Source: Pseudomonadota bacterium | GTDB lineage: Bacteria > Myxococcota_A > Polyangia > Polyangiales > Polyangiaceae | Length of the DNA: 64,000 nt | NCBI GenBank assembly: GCA_023423895.1 | Contig: JAFAER010000115.1 | Coordinates: 33,639-97,638, forward strand | Direction: 5' to 3' | Shown: piece after piece, positions 42,778 to 51,148 of the stretch | Numbering within the stretch: the stretch's first letter is position 1 | How the letters are laid out: each line of letters starts with the position of its first letter | The notes under the pieces: model-generated | Told to the model about the DNA's origin: nothing | Databases searched by the model: none | What the model saw: the letters and a program-made list of their open reading frames with translations, nothing else | Made by a program: the position numbers and the translations under genes

Positions 42778-43998
42778 ATGTCCCCCATCCCGATGAACCG
42801 CCCGACGCGAGAGCTGCCTGCAGTACGCCCGACGCCGTCCGAAGACGGCGAGCGTCCGCGTCTCCTCCTCGTCGAGGACGAAGACGCTCTCCGTACCGCT
42901 CTCATCCGCACGCTGAGCGGCACGTTCGACATCACTGCCGTCGCGGACGGTTCGGCCGCCGCCGACCTCCTGGTGAAGGAGACCTTCGACGGCGTCCTCA
43001 GTGACATCGGGCTTCCGGGCATGTCCGGAGTCGACCTCCTCCGGCTGGTTCGTTCCTACGACCTCGACGTCCCGGTCGTGCTGATGACGGGCCAGCCCAG
43101 CGTCGAGACCGCGGTCGCCGCCCTGGAGCTCGGCGCCCTCACCTACGTGCAGAAGCCTTTCGCGCACGACGTCCTCCACGGGACGCTGCTCCGCGCGGCC
43201 AAGCTCGCGCGGCTCGCACGGGCGAAGCGCGAGGCCGTCGCCGCGGGAGTGGGCGGCTCGCCGCTCGCTGGCGACCGCGCCGGACTGCACACCAGCTTCG
43301 ACCGCGCGCTCGAGACGCTTTCCGTCGTATTCCAGCCGATTGTCGACCGGCGCGCCCGGAAAACCATGGGTTTCGAGGCGCTGATGCGGACGAAGGAGCC
43401 GTCCATGCCCCATCCGGGGGCGCTCCTCGAGGTCGCCGAGCGCCTCGATCGGGTGCACGAGGTCGGCCGGCGCGTCCGCGAGCTCGCCTCGACCAATTTC
43501 CGGCCGCCCACGGAGGGAATGACGCTGTTCGTGAACCTCCACCCGGCCGACCTGCTCGATCCGAACCTGTTCGACCGTCAGGCACCTCTGACGAAGATGG
43601 CCAGCCAGGTCGTCCTCGAAATCACGGAACGTGCCGCGCTCGACGACATCACGGACACCAAACATCGCGTGACGGAGCTGCGTCGCCGAGGCTTCCGGCT
43701 CGCCATCGACGACCTCGGCGCCGGTTATGCCGGCCTCACGAGCTTCGCGACGCTGGAACCCGAGGTCGTGAAGCTCGATATGTCCCTTATTCGTGGGATT
43801 GAGGCTTCCCCGGTCAAGCGGCACATCGTCGATTCGATGACGCGCCTCTGCCGCGAGCTCGACATGCAGGTTGTCGCCGAGGGCATCGAGACGATGGCGG
43901 AGCTCGCCACGATCATCGACCTCGGATGCGATCATCTCCAGGGGTACCTCCTCGGTCGTCCCGCGCCTGCGCTGGTTCCATCTCCGCAGACGTGGTGA
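42778..43998 (+). CDS. Response regulator with EAL c-di-GMP phosphodiesterase domain
   Basis: The protein has 406 residues. The receiver domain has acceptor Asp 76 (VLSDIGLPGMSG) and Lys in YVQKPF. The EAL domain starts near residue 175, with the signature EAL in GFEALMR (Glu 200). Metal and catalytic residues follow: NLHPAD, LEITERA, AIDDLGAGYAGL, VKLDMSLIRG and VVAEGIET, then the terminal QGYLLGRP. All essential residues appear conserved, so it should hydrolyse c-di-GMP to pGpG under phosphorylation control. No partner kinase is fused. The ATG at 42778 is taken; 42793 is also possible. Confidence 0.94.
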   Translation: MSPIPMNRPTRELPAVRPTPSEDGERPRLLLVEDEDALRTALIRTLSGTFDITAVADGSAAADLLVKETFDGVLSDIGLPGMSGVDLLRLVRSYDLDVPVVLMTGQPSVETAVAALELGALTYVQKPFAHDVLHGTLLRAAKLARLARAKREAVAAGVGGSPLAGDRAGLHTSFDRALETLSVVFQPIVDRRARKTMGFEALMRTKEPSMPHPGALLEVAERLDRVHEVGRRVRELASTNFRPPTEGMTLFVNLHPADLLDPNLFDRQAPLTKMASQVVLEITERAALDDITDTKHRVTELRRRGFRLAIDDLGAGYAGLTSFATLEPEVVKLDMSLIRGIEASPVKRHIVDSMTRLCRELDMQVVAEGIETMAELATIIDLGCDHLQGYLLGRPAPALVPSPQTW

Positions 43999-44424
43999 CG
44001 CGCGAACGGCCGCCGGCGGGGCTCAGAGGTCGCAAAAACTTGCGACCCGTCGGCCCGTGCGGCCCGTGCGGTAAGCGAGGTGACCAGGCGTCGCGTCCCC
44101 GCCAGGCGCCGGTTTCTACGCAGAAGCTGTGGAAAAGCGGCTCTCCGCGGATCGACGTGCTCCCCCGGTTGGCCCCCCTTTCCCTGGATCCCTGGACCTG
44201 AGGGAGACGGGCATCGACGTGCCGTCCGGGGCAACAATTCGGAGGTTCGGGCGAGGCTTCGCGCGCGACTTTCTCCGCGCTTTTCCTAGGCTCGCCGTAG
44301 ACTTGGGGGTCGGGGCCGTGCCGAGTCACGTGCGCGGGCCTCGTTTCAGCGGTAGTATCGGTTAAGACGAATTAGACGTTTCAAATTTGACGAACTGGCT
44401 GAGTACGACTAAGGAGAGAAATCC
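43999..44424. other. Intergenic leader region before the signalling cluster
   Basis: This 426-base gap carries a short hairpin at 44028-44047 and two tandem CGGCCCGTG units near 44054-44071. The last 80 bases before the HTH-REC gene are unusually AT-rich (GGTTAAGACGAATTAGACG, TTTCAAATTTGACG). A promoter is likely there, but no sigma class can be named. No gene was found. Confidence 0.5.
44028..44047. terminator. Hairpin after the REC-EAL gene
   Basis: GGTCGCAA and TTGCGACC form a perfect 8-bp stem with an AAAC loop, 30 bases after the stop of the REC-EAL gene. No T tract follows, so termination is only suggested by position. Confidence 0.4.
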
Positions 44425-45027
44425 GTGAAAATCGCCAGCGACCAACTTCTGACCTCGAGCGAAGTCGGGGAGCTCCTCCAGGTGAACCCCAGCTCCGTGA
44501 AGAAGTGGGTGGACGACGGGCTGCTCATCGCGTTCCGAACCCCGGGCGGCCATCGACGCATCCGCGCGGCGGATCTCGTCACGTTCCTCGTGAACCACGA
44601 CATGCCCATTCCGGCCGACCTCCAGGACGCCGCGAAGAAGCGCTTGCTCATCGTGGACGACGAAGTGGATCAGCTGAAGGCGCTGTCCCGCTCGCTGAAG
44701 CGCTACGCCGACAAGGTCGAGGTGATGACCACCTCGAACGGTATCGATGCGCTCGTGCTCGTTGGATCCTTCCACCCGCACGCGGTGCTCCTCGACGTCT
44801 ACATGCCTGGCATCGACGGGCTCGAGGTGTGCCGGCGACTCAAGAAGAATCCCGCGACGAAAGACGTCGCTGTCTACGTCGTCAGCGGAGCGTTCACTTC
44901 GGCGCTCGAACAGAAGGCGCTCGAAGCCGGGGCGGTGAAGTGCCTCCCCAAGCCGCTCGACGTTCGTGTCGTTCTCTCTCTGATGTTCCCAGCAAGGGGG
45001 AGCGAGCTAGAGGCTCGCGCCCAATAA
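44425..45027 (+). CDS. MerR/excisionase-type HTH fused to a receiver domain
   Basis: The protein has 200 residues. The N-terminal winged helix (LLTSSEVGELLQVNPSSVKKWVDDGLL, then RTPGGHRRIRAADLVTFL) belongs to the MerR/BldC/excisionase group. A C-terminal receiver domain follows from about residue 72 with acidic pair DDE, acceptor Asp 124 (LLDVYMPG), Thr/Ser in VVSGAF and Lys in CLPKPLD. The order DNA-binding first, receiver second is the reverse of most response regulators. The GTG start has AAGGAG upstream. It lies just before the ThDP-enzyme gene (18 bases) and is probably the operon's regulator. Confidence 0.92.
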   Translation: MKIASDQLLTSSEVGELLQVNPSSVKKWVDDGLLIAFRTPGGHRRIRAADLVTFLVNHDMPIPADLQDAAKKRLLIVDDEVDQLKALSRSLKRYADKVEVMTTSNGIDALVLVGSFHPHAVLLDVYMPGIDGLEVCRRLKKNPATKDVAVYVVSGAFTSALEQKALEAGAVKCLPKPLDVRVVLSLMFPARGSELEARAQ

Positions 45028-45045
45028 CCGAAAAGTAGAGGTCTC

Positions 45046-46836
45046 ATGGGCTACGCAGCACCGAAACTGGACGTGACTGGTCGAACGACGGCCCCGTCCG
45101 AGCTCGTCAACGATCCGTCGCAGCAGCACTCGATGATCGTGAAGCGGCTAGCGAAGCCCGCCGTGCGAACGGCCGACATCCTCGTCGACATCCTCGTCGA
45201 GTCCGGGGTCGAGGTCATCTTCGGGCTCCCCGGAGGGCCGATCGCGCCGATCCATGACGCTCTCCTCGATCGTCCCGAGATCCGCACAATCACGACGCGC
45301 CACGAGGCAGGCGCCATCTTCGCCGCGGCCGGCTACGCGCAGGCCACCGGCAAGCTCGGCGTCGTCGTCGTCACGTCGGGTCCTGGGATCCTCAATGCGA
45401 TGACCGGACTGGCATCGGCACACGCCGACGGCCTTCCCGTGCTCGTCATCGCAGGTGAGGTCCCGCGCGAGCGGTTCGGCCAGGGCGCGGTCCAGGAAGG
45501 CACCAGCGAAGGTCTCGACATCGTCCACATGGTGCGGAGCATCTCGAAGTTCGCCGCCCAGGCCGGCGATCCGAACACGGCTCCCGCGCTCCTCCGCCGA
45601 GCGATCGCGACAGCGTCGAGCGGCAAGCGCGGCCCGGCCGTCGTCACGCTCCCGATGGACGTCGGCACGGCTCATTCACGTCCGCCGATGGTCGAGGTGA
45701 GCTCCCGGCTGGAGTTCCGCTCACCGACGCAGACGTTCGACACGACGGCGGACGCCCTCGCGACTGCGAAGCACGGGCTTCTCCTCGTCGGCTCGGGCGC
45801 GCGTTGGGGAAAGGGCCCGGAGCTGGTGCGTGAGCTCGCCGAACGGCTCCAGATCCCGGTCATGACGACCCCGAAGGCGAAGGGTGTGTTCCCCGAGAAT
45901 CACCCGCTCAGTCTGGGCGTGTTCGGCTGGGGCGGTCACCCGTCGGCCTCCGACTACCTCGGACAAGGCGTCGACGTGCTCATGGCCATCGGCACCTCGC
46001 TGGGCGAGACCGCAACGGACAGCTGGAGCCGGAAGCTCGCCGCGAGCAAGCACTTCATCCAGATCGACGTCGAAGCGCAGCGGATCGGGCGCAACTACCC
46101 CGTCACGCTCGGCGTGGTCGATACCGTCGAGGGAGCGCTACCGGAGATCCTCCGTCGCCTCCCGAAGACGCCGCGGACGCAGCGTCAGTTCGGTGTCCGT
46201 CGCCAGCAGACCGGCGCCGAGGTGCTCGTCGGCCCCGAAGGCCGCATCTCTCCGCAGCGGGCGCTCTGGGAGCTTCAGCAGGCGCTGCCGACGACGACGC
46301 TATTCACGTCGGACATCGGCTCGCACATGTTCTTCGCGCTGCACCACCTCGAGATCCGATCTCCGCGTGGCTTCATGATCATGTTCGGCCTCGGCTCCAT
46401 GGGGTCGGGCATCGGAGCTGCGCTCGGCGTCAAGGTTGCTCGACCGGACGCGCCGGTCGTCTCCGTGTGTGGCGACGGCTGCTTCTCGATGGGTCTCGGC
46501 GATGTCGCGACCGCAGCGCAGCAGGGCATCCCGATGATCTTCGCCGTGCTGAACGACGAGCGTTACGGCCTCGTCGAGGTCGGTAACAACGCCGTGTACG
46601 GTCGAACGCCTTCGTTCGCCACGCCGATGAACGTCGCCCAGCTCGCCGAAGGCGTCGGCGCCCGCGCGGTCGTCGTCGAGCAGCCCGGCGACATCTTGAA
46701 CCTCGACTTGCTCGCGCTCGCGGAGAACAGGCCGCTCGTGCTCGACATCCGGATCGACCGCGAAGTGCGACTCGCCAGCGGCCGCCTCGAGTTCTTGAAG
46801 GAGATGGCCAACAAGGCCGGCGTCGAGGCGAAGTGA
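45046..46836 (+). CDS. ThDP-dependent enzyme, acetolactate synthase-like
   Basis: The protein has 596 residues. The pyrimidine-binding domain contains catalytic Glu 87 (TTRHEAGAIFAAAGYA) and VTSGPGILNAMTGLASAHAD. The central domain is at about 230-370. The pyrophosphate-binding domain holds GDGCFSMGLGDVATAA, then FAVLNDERYGLV, which is the GDG-N motif for ThDP and magnesium. It resembles the large subunit of acetolactate synthase and related acyloin-forming enzymes. No small regulatory subunit is adjacent, and isoleucine/valine genes are absent. A role in making an acyloin or alpha-hydroxyketone is therefore as likely as branched-chain amino acid synthesis. AGAGG precedes the ATG. Confidence 0.9.
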   Translation: MGYAAPKLDVTGRTTAPSELVNDPSQQHSMIVKRLAKPAVRTADILVDILVESGVEVIFGLPGGPIAPIHDALLDRPEIRTITTRHEAGAIFAAAGYAQATGKLGVVVVTSGPGILNAMTGLASAHADGLPVLVIAGEVPRERFGQGAVQEGTSEGLDIVHMVRSISKFAAQAGDPNTAPALLRRAIATASSGKRGPAVVTLPMDVGTAHSRPPMVEVSSRLEFRSPTQTFDTTADALATAKHGLLLVGSGARWGKGPELVRELAERLQIPVMTTPKAKGVFPENHPLSLGVFGWGGHPSASDYLGQGVDVLMAIGTSLGETATDSWSRKLAASKHFIQIDVEAQRIGRNYPVTLGVVDTVEGALPEILRRLPKTPRTQRQFGVRRQQTGAEVLVGPEGRISPQRALWELQQALPTTTLFTSDIGSHMFFALHHLEIRSPRGFMIMFGLGSMGSGIGAALGVKVARPDAPVVSVCGDGCFSMGLGDVATAAQQGIPMIFAVLNDERYGLVEVGNNAVYGRTPSFATPMNVAQLAEGVGARAVVVEQPGDILNLDLLALAENRPLVLDIRIDREVRLASGRLEFLKEMANKAGVEAK

Positions 46837-47002
46837 ACGCCACTTACCGCGAGCAACGCGCTCGTCGGTCGTGACCAAATTTCGCCGATGAACGGCGCGC
46901 CGCCTGCGCGCCCAGTGAGCTCCGCGCCGACGCGCTGAGCAAGAGAGCCCGCGCACTCGTGCGGGAGTGAAGGTCCACGCGCTCGCGTGGAAGGGTGCTG
47001 TC

Positions 47003-48079
47003 ATGTCCAAATCTGTCGGAATTCTCGGTGTCGGCACGTACCTCCCGTCGGAGGTTCGGACGAACGACTGGTGGTCGGAGAATGTCGCGAAGGCATGGAA
47101 GGAGAGGGCTGCGCGACGTGTCGAGCGGATCCGCGCGGAGTTCGAAAAGGTGCCTTCGGACATCGCGCGAACGACGCTCGAAGCGATCATGGCCGTCGGC
47201 GACGATGCGTTCCAGGGTGCAAAAGAGCGACGCGTCATTCCTCCGGACATGAAGGTCTGGGACATGGAGACGGCAGCGGCGCGTGAAGCGATCGACAGGT
47301 CGGGGGTGCCGAAGGAAGAGATCGATCTCGTCCTCAGCTACAACATGATCCCCGACTTCATAAACGTCCCATCGGCCTGCGTGGTTCACTCCAATCTCGG
47401 ATTGAAGGAACGGTGCACGACGCTCGCGGTCGACGCGGTCTGCAACTCGTTCATGATGCAGCTGACGCTCGCGCAGTCGATGATTGCGAGCGGCCAGGCG
47501 CGTTACGCGCTACTGACTCAAGCGTCGGCGCTCACGCGCTTGCCCGCATCAGGCGAGCCGATCGACGTCTCCGGTGGCGACGGCGCCTCGGCGCTCGTCC
47601 TCGGGCCGGTGAGCGAGGGGCGCGGAATCCTCGCCGCCTCTCATCACAGTGACGGGACGCTCTGGGGAGCGCTCGTCTGTGGGGCTCCGGGACAGCACTG
47701 GACGCAGGGCACCTGCACCGCGTACTCGGAAGACCGCGATGCGAACATGAACATGTTCACCCGCATGACCACGCGCGCCACGCAGGTCGTCACCGAGGCC
47801 CTGACCGATGCCGGCCTGACCGCCGAGGAGGTCGGCTTCTTCGTGTGCCATCAGCCGTTCCCGTGGCTGCGCGCCGCGAGCCAGAAGTGCATTGGCCTCA
47901 GCAATGCCCGATCCGTCGACCACTTCCAGTACACCGGATCGCTCAGCGCAGTGAATCTGCCTCTGCAGCTGGCCGTTGGTGAGAAGGAAGGTCTCCTGAA
48001 ACCGGGAGATGTCGTGGCATGCTTCCAGGGGGGGACAGGCATGACCTGGTCCGGAATGGCTCTGCGCTGGGGTAGTTGA
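47003..48079 (+). CDS. FabH-like (KAS III) ketosynthase with altered catalytic triad
   Basis: The protein has 358 residues of thiolase fold. MSKSVGILGVGTYLPSEVRTND is the typical KAS III N-terminus. Catalytic Cys 147 lies in VDAVCNSFMM and His 283 in FFVCHQPFPW. The expected Asn (usually in a GNTSAAS segment) is replaced by Ser 313 in YTGSLSAVNLP. An unusual 50-residue charged insert follows the start (WKERAARRVERIRAEFEK). It could condense or transfer an acyl chain without decarboxylation, as in signal- or metabolite-forming KAS III relatives. The next gene starts at or across its stop codon. Confidence 0.9.
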   Translation: MSKSVGILGVGTYLPSEVRTNDWWSENVAKAWKERAARRVERIRAEFEKVPSDIARTTLEAIMAVGDDAFQGAKERRVIPPDMKVWDMETAAAREAIDRSGVPKEEIDLVLSYNMIPDFINVPSACVVHSNLGLKERCTTLAVDAVCNSFMMQLTLAQSMIASGQARYALLTQASALTRLPASGEPIDVSGGDGASALVLGPVSEGRGILAASHHSDGTLWGALVCGAPGQHWTQGTCTAYSEDRDANMNMFTRMTTRATQVVTEALTDAGLTAEEVGFFVCHQPFPWLRAASQKCIGLSNARSVDHFQYTGSLSAVNLPLQLAVGEKEGLLKPGDVVACFQGGTGMTWSGMALRWGS

Positions 48080-48084
48080 TCGCG

Positions 48085-51000
48085 ATGAAAGAAGTTTCTT
48101 GTCGAATCCTCGAGATGTTCTTCCGAGAGCTCGACAAGAAAGGGCTACCGCCGGCGACGCTCGTCGACGGCGTCGGATATCCAGTCGAGCACTTCCGGAA
48201 CAAACACGAGCGTATCGAATGGTCGGCCTTCGTTCGGCTCATGAAGAACGCGGAGCGCATCTGGACGAGCGACGAGATCGTCGCCATGGGCGGCGCCTGG
48301 ATCGACTCTCCGTTCCTGCGTTACGTGCGCCTGATCTCCGGTGCGCTCTTCACGCCGAAGCAATTCTACGAATGGATGGCGACAGAGGCGAAGCCCACCC
48401 GCGGTGGCGGCACGCAGATGTTCACCTGCGTGCGGACGGTCTTCACGGATCTCGGTCCCGACGCGCTGCGGCTCGATGTGACGCTCGCGGAAGGTTACGA
48501 GCCGTGCCCCGCGTTCTTCCTGCTCAGCAAGGGTGGCTTCCGTGACATCCCTCGCCTCGTCGGGAAACCGCGAGCAATCGTCGAGACGTCACCGATCGAG
48601 CGCGGCGAGCGCTACCTCGTCACGCTCGCACCGGGGAGCGACCGCGTGAATCCTTTGCACCGGGCAGTGCGCTGGATCGTGTCGCCGGCGGCGGCTGCGC
48701 GCGAGCTGGACGAGGCCCATTCGACGCTCCTCGTTCGGTACGGGGAGCTCGAGACCGCGCGCGCGAAGCTCGCGGCTCAGGCCGCGCAGCTCCGCACGGC
48801 CCATACCGTCAACCGGCTCATCCAGAGGAACCTCGACCTCGACCTCACCCTCGAGTCGATCGCCAACGCGCTCGTCGCCGAGGCGGGGTTCGAGTGTGCG
48901 CGCGTCGCGCTCGACGTCGAGATCGACGGCGTGAAGATCGCGCGGACAGCGGAACGCGGTGGAGGCGGGTTTGCGCGCCTCGATCGCGCGCTTCAAGGGT
49001 ATGGGCAGCGACGCACCGGGACCCTGACCGTCTTTGCGAACGCGACGGCCGACGTCGCGGAACGTGAGGCGCTGCTCGACTTCATCGTCCCGTCGATCGA
49101 GATGGCCATCGACAATGCCATCACCTACCGCATCGTCGAGGAGTACAGGCGCGGCCTCGAAGAGCGCGTCGTGGAGCGCACCGCCGAGCTGAGTCAGGCG
49201 CGCGACGATCTTGCCGGCAGCGTTCGCGACCTCGAGGACGCGAAGGAGATCCGCGACCGGATCTTCGCGAACATCAACCACGACCTGCGCTCGCCGCTGT
49301 CGCTGGTCCTGCTCAGCGTCGCCGAGGCGCGTTCGGCCGGCGCGCTCGGGCCCTCCGGCGCGCGGACGCTCGACGCGATCGAGCACGGTGCTCGTCGCGT
49401 TCTGCGCATGGTCGACGAGCTTCTCATCCTCGCCGAAGGACGCGAGCGCGAGATTCGCTTGTGGACGGCGCTCTGCGACCTCGGCCCGATGGTGGAGGCC
49501 GTCGCCGAGGCCTGGAAGCCGGCGGCTCGCGTCGCCGGATTGACGATGGACTACGAGGTCGAACGCGGAGTGGTCGTACGTGCCGACCCCAACGCCATCG
49601 AGCGCGTCCTCGCGAATCTCGTCTCGAACGCGATCAAGTTCACCCCGAAGGGCGGCGCCGTGCACGTATCGGTCGCCGCGCGCGGCGGACACGCCGTCAT
49701 CGAGGTCCGCGACAACGGCCCGGGCATCGCGACCGCGCTCCGGGAACGACTGTTCGGCCGCTTCGAGCGCGGCGTGCACGCCAAGCGGAGCGCCGTCAGC
49801 GGCAGCGGTCTCGGGCTCTCGCTCGTCAAGGAGCTCGCAGAAGCGCACGGTGGCACCGTAGGCATCGACGACGCAGAGGGCGGTGGTGCACTGTTTCGCG
49901 TGTTGCTCCCGCTCGCGACGGCAGGCGCGGCGGAATCGATCGCCGCCGTGGTTCCGGCGCTCCGACCTTCGGACTACGGGGCGGCTGCGCAGGAGCGCGA
50001 GCTTCCTTCCGTGTACGAGCCGCCGGGGACGCCGCGCGCGACGATCCTGCTCGCCGAGGACGATCCCGACCTTCGCGACCGCACCGCGAAGGTCCTCGCG
50101 ACGGACTACCGCGTCCTCACGGCGCCGGACGGACTCACGGCGCTCGAGCTCGCGAAGGCCCACGCGCCCGATCTGCTCGTCACCGACATCGCGATGCCGG
50201 GCATCGACGGGATCGAGCTCACTCGCCGCTTCCGCGCACTGGAAGCCAACCGCATTGCGCCGGTCCTCGTGCTGACCACGTTCGGTGGTGCGTCCGACAA
50301 GCTCGCGGGCTTCGATGCCGGTGCCGTCGACTACATCCACAAGCCGTTCGAGCCCGGCGAGCTGCGCGCACGCGTCCGCTCGCAGCTCGCCCTTCGATCG
50401 CTCGCCCTGCAGCTGCTGGAGACGGAGAAGCTCGCGGCGCTCGGAACGCTCTCCGCCGGCCTCGCGCACGAGATTCGCAACCCGGCCAACGGCATCATCA
50501 ACGCCGTCGGCCCGCTGCGAGAGCTGCTTCCCCCGGAAGCCATTGCGCCGGACACGCCCGCAGCGCAGCTGCTCGAGGTCGTCGAGCACTGCAGCAGGCA
50601 GGTCGCTTCGCTCTCGCGCGAGCTCCTCGGGTTCAAACGAGGGGTCGAGCTCAAGTGCGCTCCCGTTCCCATCGAGACCCTGTGGCGTCGTGTGAAGAGC
50701 ACGATGCGACATGCGCTCCAGGGCGTCGAGCTGCGCGAGCGCCTCGACTACCGAGGCACCGTCCGGTGCGTCGAGCCGCTGCTCGCGCAGGTGCTGACGA
50801 ACTTGCTGGAGAACGGAGCCCACGCGGCAGGCAAAGGCGGATGGGTCGAGATGTCGGCCAACCTGGACGTAAACGGCGCGGGAGAGCGCGTCGTGATCGA
50901 GCTGACCGACAGCGGGCCCGGAGTCCCGGAAGAGCTGCGCGAGCGCATCTTCGAGCCGTTCTTCACGACGAAGGCGGCTGGAAAAGGGACCGGATTGGGC

Positions 51001-51105
51001 CTATCGACGGCTCGAGACATCGTCTTGCGTCACGGTGGCGCGCTCGATGTCCGGCAAACATCAGGCGGCAGTGTCTTCCATCTCGAGCTGCCTGTAGCCT
51101 CGTGA
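48085..51105 (+). CDS. Hybrid sensor kinase with two kinase cores around a receiver
   Basis: The protein has about 1006 residues. A sensor-like N-terminal region (about 1-205) is of the type FFRELDKKGLPPATLVDGVGYP, resembling the N-terminal ligand domain of some AraC-type regulators. A GAF-like section (about 245-345) and a coiled coil follow. The first HisKA has His 399 (NINHDLRSPLS) with its ATPase domain (NLVSNAIKFTP). The receiver has Asp 701 (LVTDIAMPGIDG). The second HisKA has His 795 (GLAHEIRNPANG) with ATPase domain (NLLENGAHAAG, GTGLGLSTARDI). There are no transmembrane segments, so it senses a cytoplasmic or diffusible ligand. ATG 48085 is chosen; a TTG at 48076 would overlap the ketosynthase gene. 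Confidence 0.92.
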   Translation: MKEVSCRILEMFFRELDKKGLPPATLVDGVGYPVEHFRNKHERIEWSAFVRLMKNAERIWTSDEIVAMGGAWIDSPFLRYVRLISGALFTPKQFYEWMATEAKPTRGGGTQMFTCVRTVFTDLGPDALRLDVTLAEGYEPCPAFFLLSKGGFRDIPRLVGKPRAIVETSPIERGERYLVTLAPGSDRVNPLHRAVRWIVSPAAAARELDEAHSTLLVRYGELETARAKLAAQAAQLRTAHTVNRLIQRNLDLDLTLESIANALVAEAGFECARVALDVEIDGVKIARTAERGGGGFARLDRALQGYGQRRTGTLTVFANATADVAEREALLDFIVPSIEMAIDNAITYRIVEEYRRGLEERVVERTAELSQARDDLAGSVRDLEDAKEIRDRIFANINHDLRSPLSLVLLSVAEARSAGALGPSGARTLDAIEHGARRVLRMVDELLILAEGREREIRLWTALCDLGPMVEAVAEAWKPAARVAGLTMDYEVERGVVVRADPNAIERVLANLVSNAIKFTPKGGAVHVSVAARGGHAVIEVRDNGPGIATALRERLFGRFERGVHAKRSAVSGSGLGLSLVKELAEAHGGTVGIDDAEGGGALFRVLLPLATAGAAESIAAVVPALRPSDYGAAAQERELPSVYEPPGTPRATILLAEDDPDLRDRTAKVLATDYRVLTAPDGLTALELAKAHAPDLLVTDIAMPGIDGIELTRRFRALEANRIAPVLVLTTFGGASDKLAGFDAGAVDYIHKPFEPGELRARVRSQLALRSLALQLLETEKLAALGTLSAGLAHEIRNPANGIINAVGPLRELLPPEAIAPDTPAAQLLEVVEHCSRQVASLSRELLGFKRGVELKCAPVPIETLWRRVKSTMRHALQGVELRERLDYRGTVRCVEPLLAQVLTNLLENGAHAAGKGGWVEMSANLDVNGAGERVVIELTDSGPGVPEELRERIFEPFFTTKAAGKGTGLGLSTARDIVLRHGGALDVRQTSGGSVFHLELPVAS

Positions 51106-51148
51106 GACGCATTCTTCGCGTCCGCTAATCAGGGAAGCCGTTAGAATC

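Noticed and set aside
45046..46836. Housekeeping acetolactate synthase (ilvB) of valine/isoleucine synthesis
   Set aside because: No ilvN, ilvC or leu genes are adjacent, and the gene is embedded among signalling genes. I leave the symbol open rather than name it ilvB, though this role is not excluded.
48589..50823. A 744-codon minus-strand open frame
   Set aside because: It is antisense to the hybrid kinase, whose H-box, ATPase and receiver motifs are intact.
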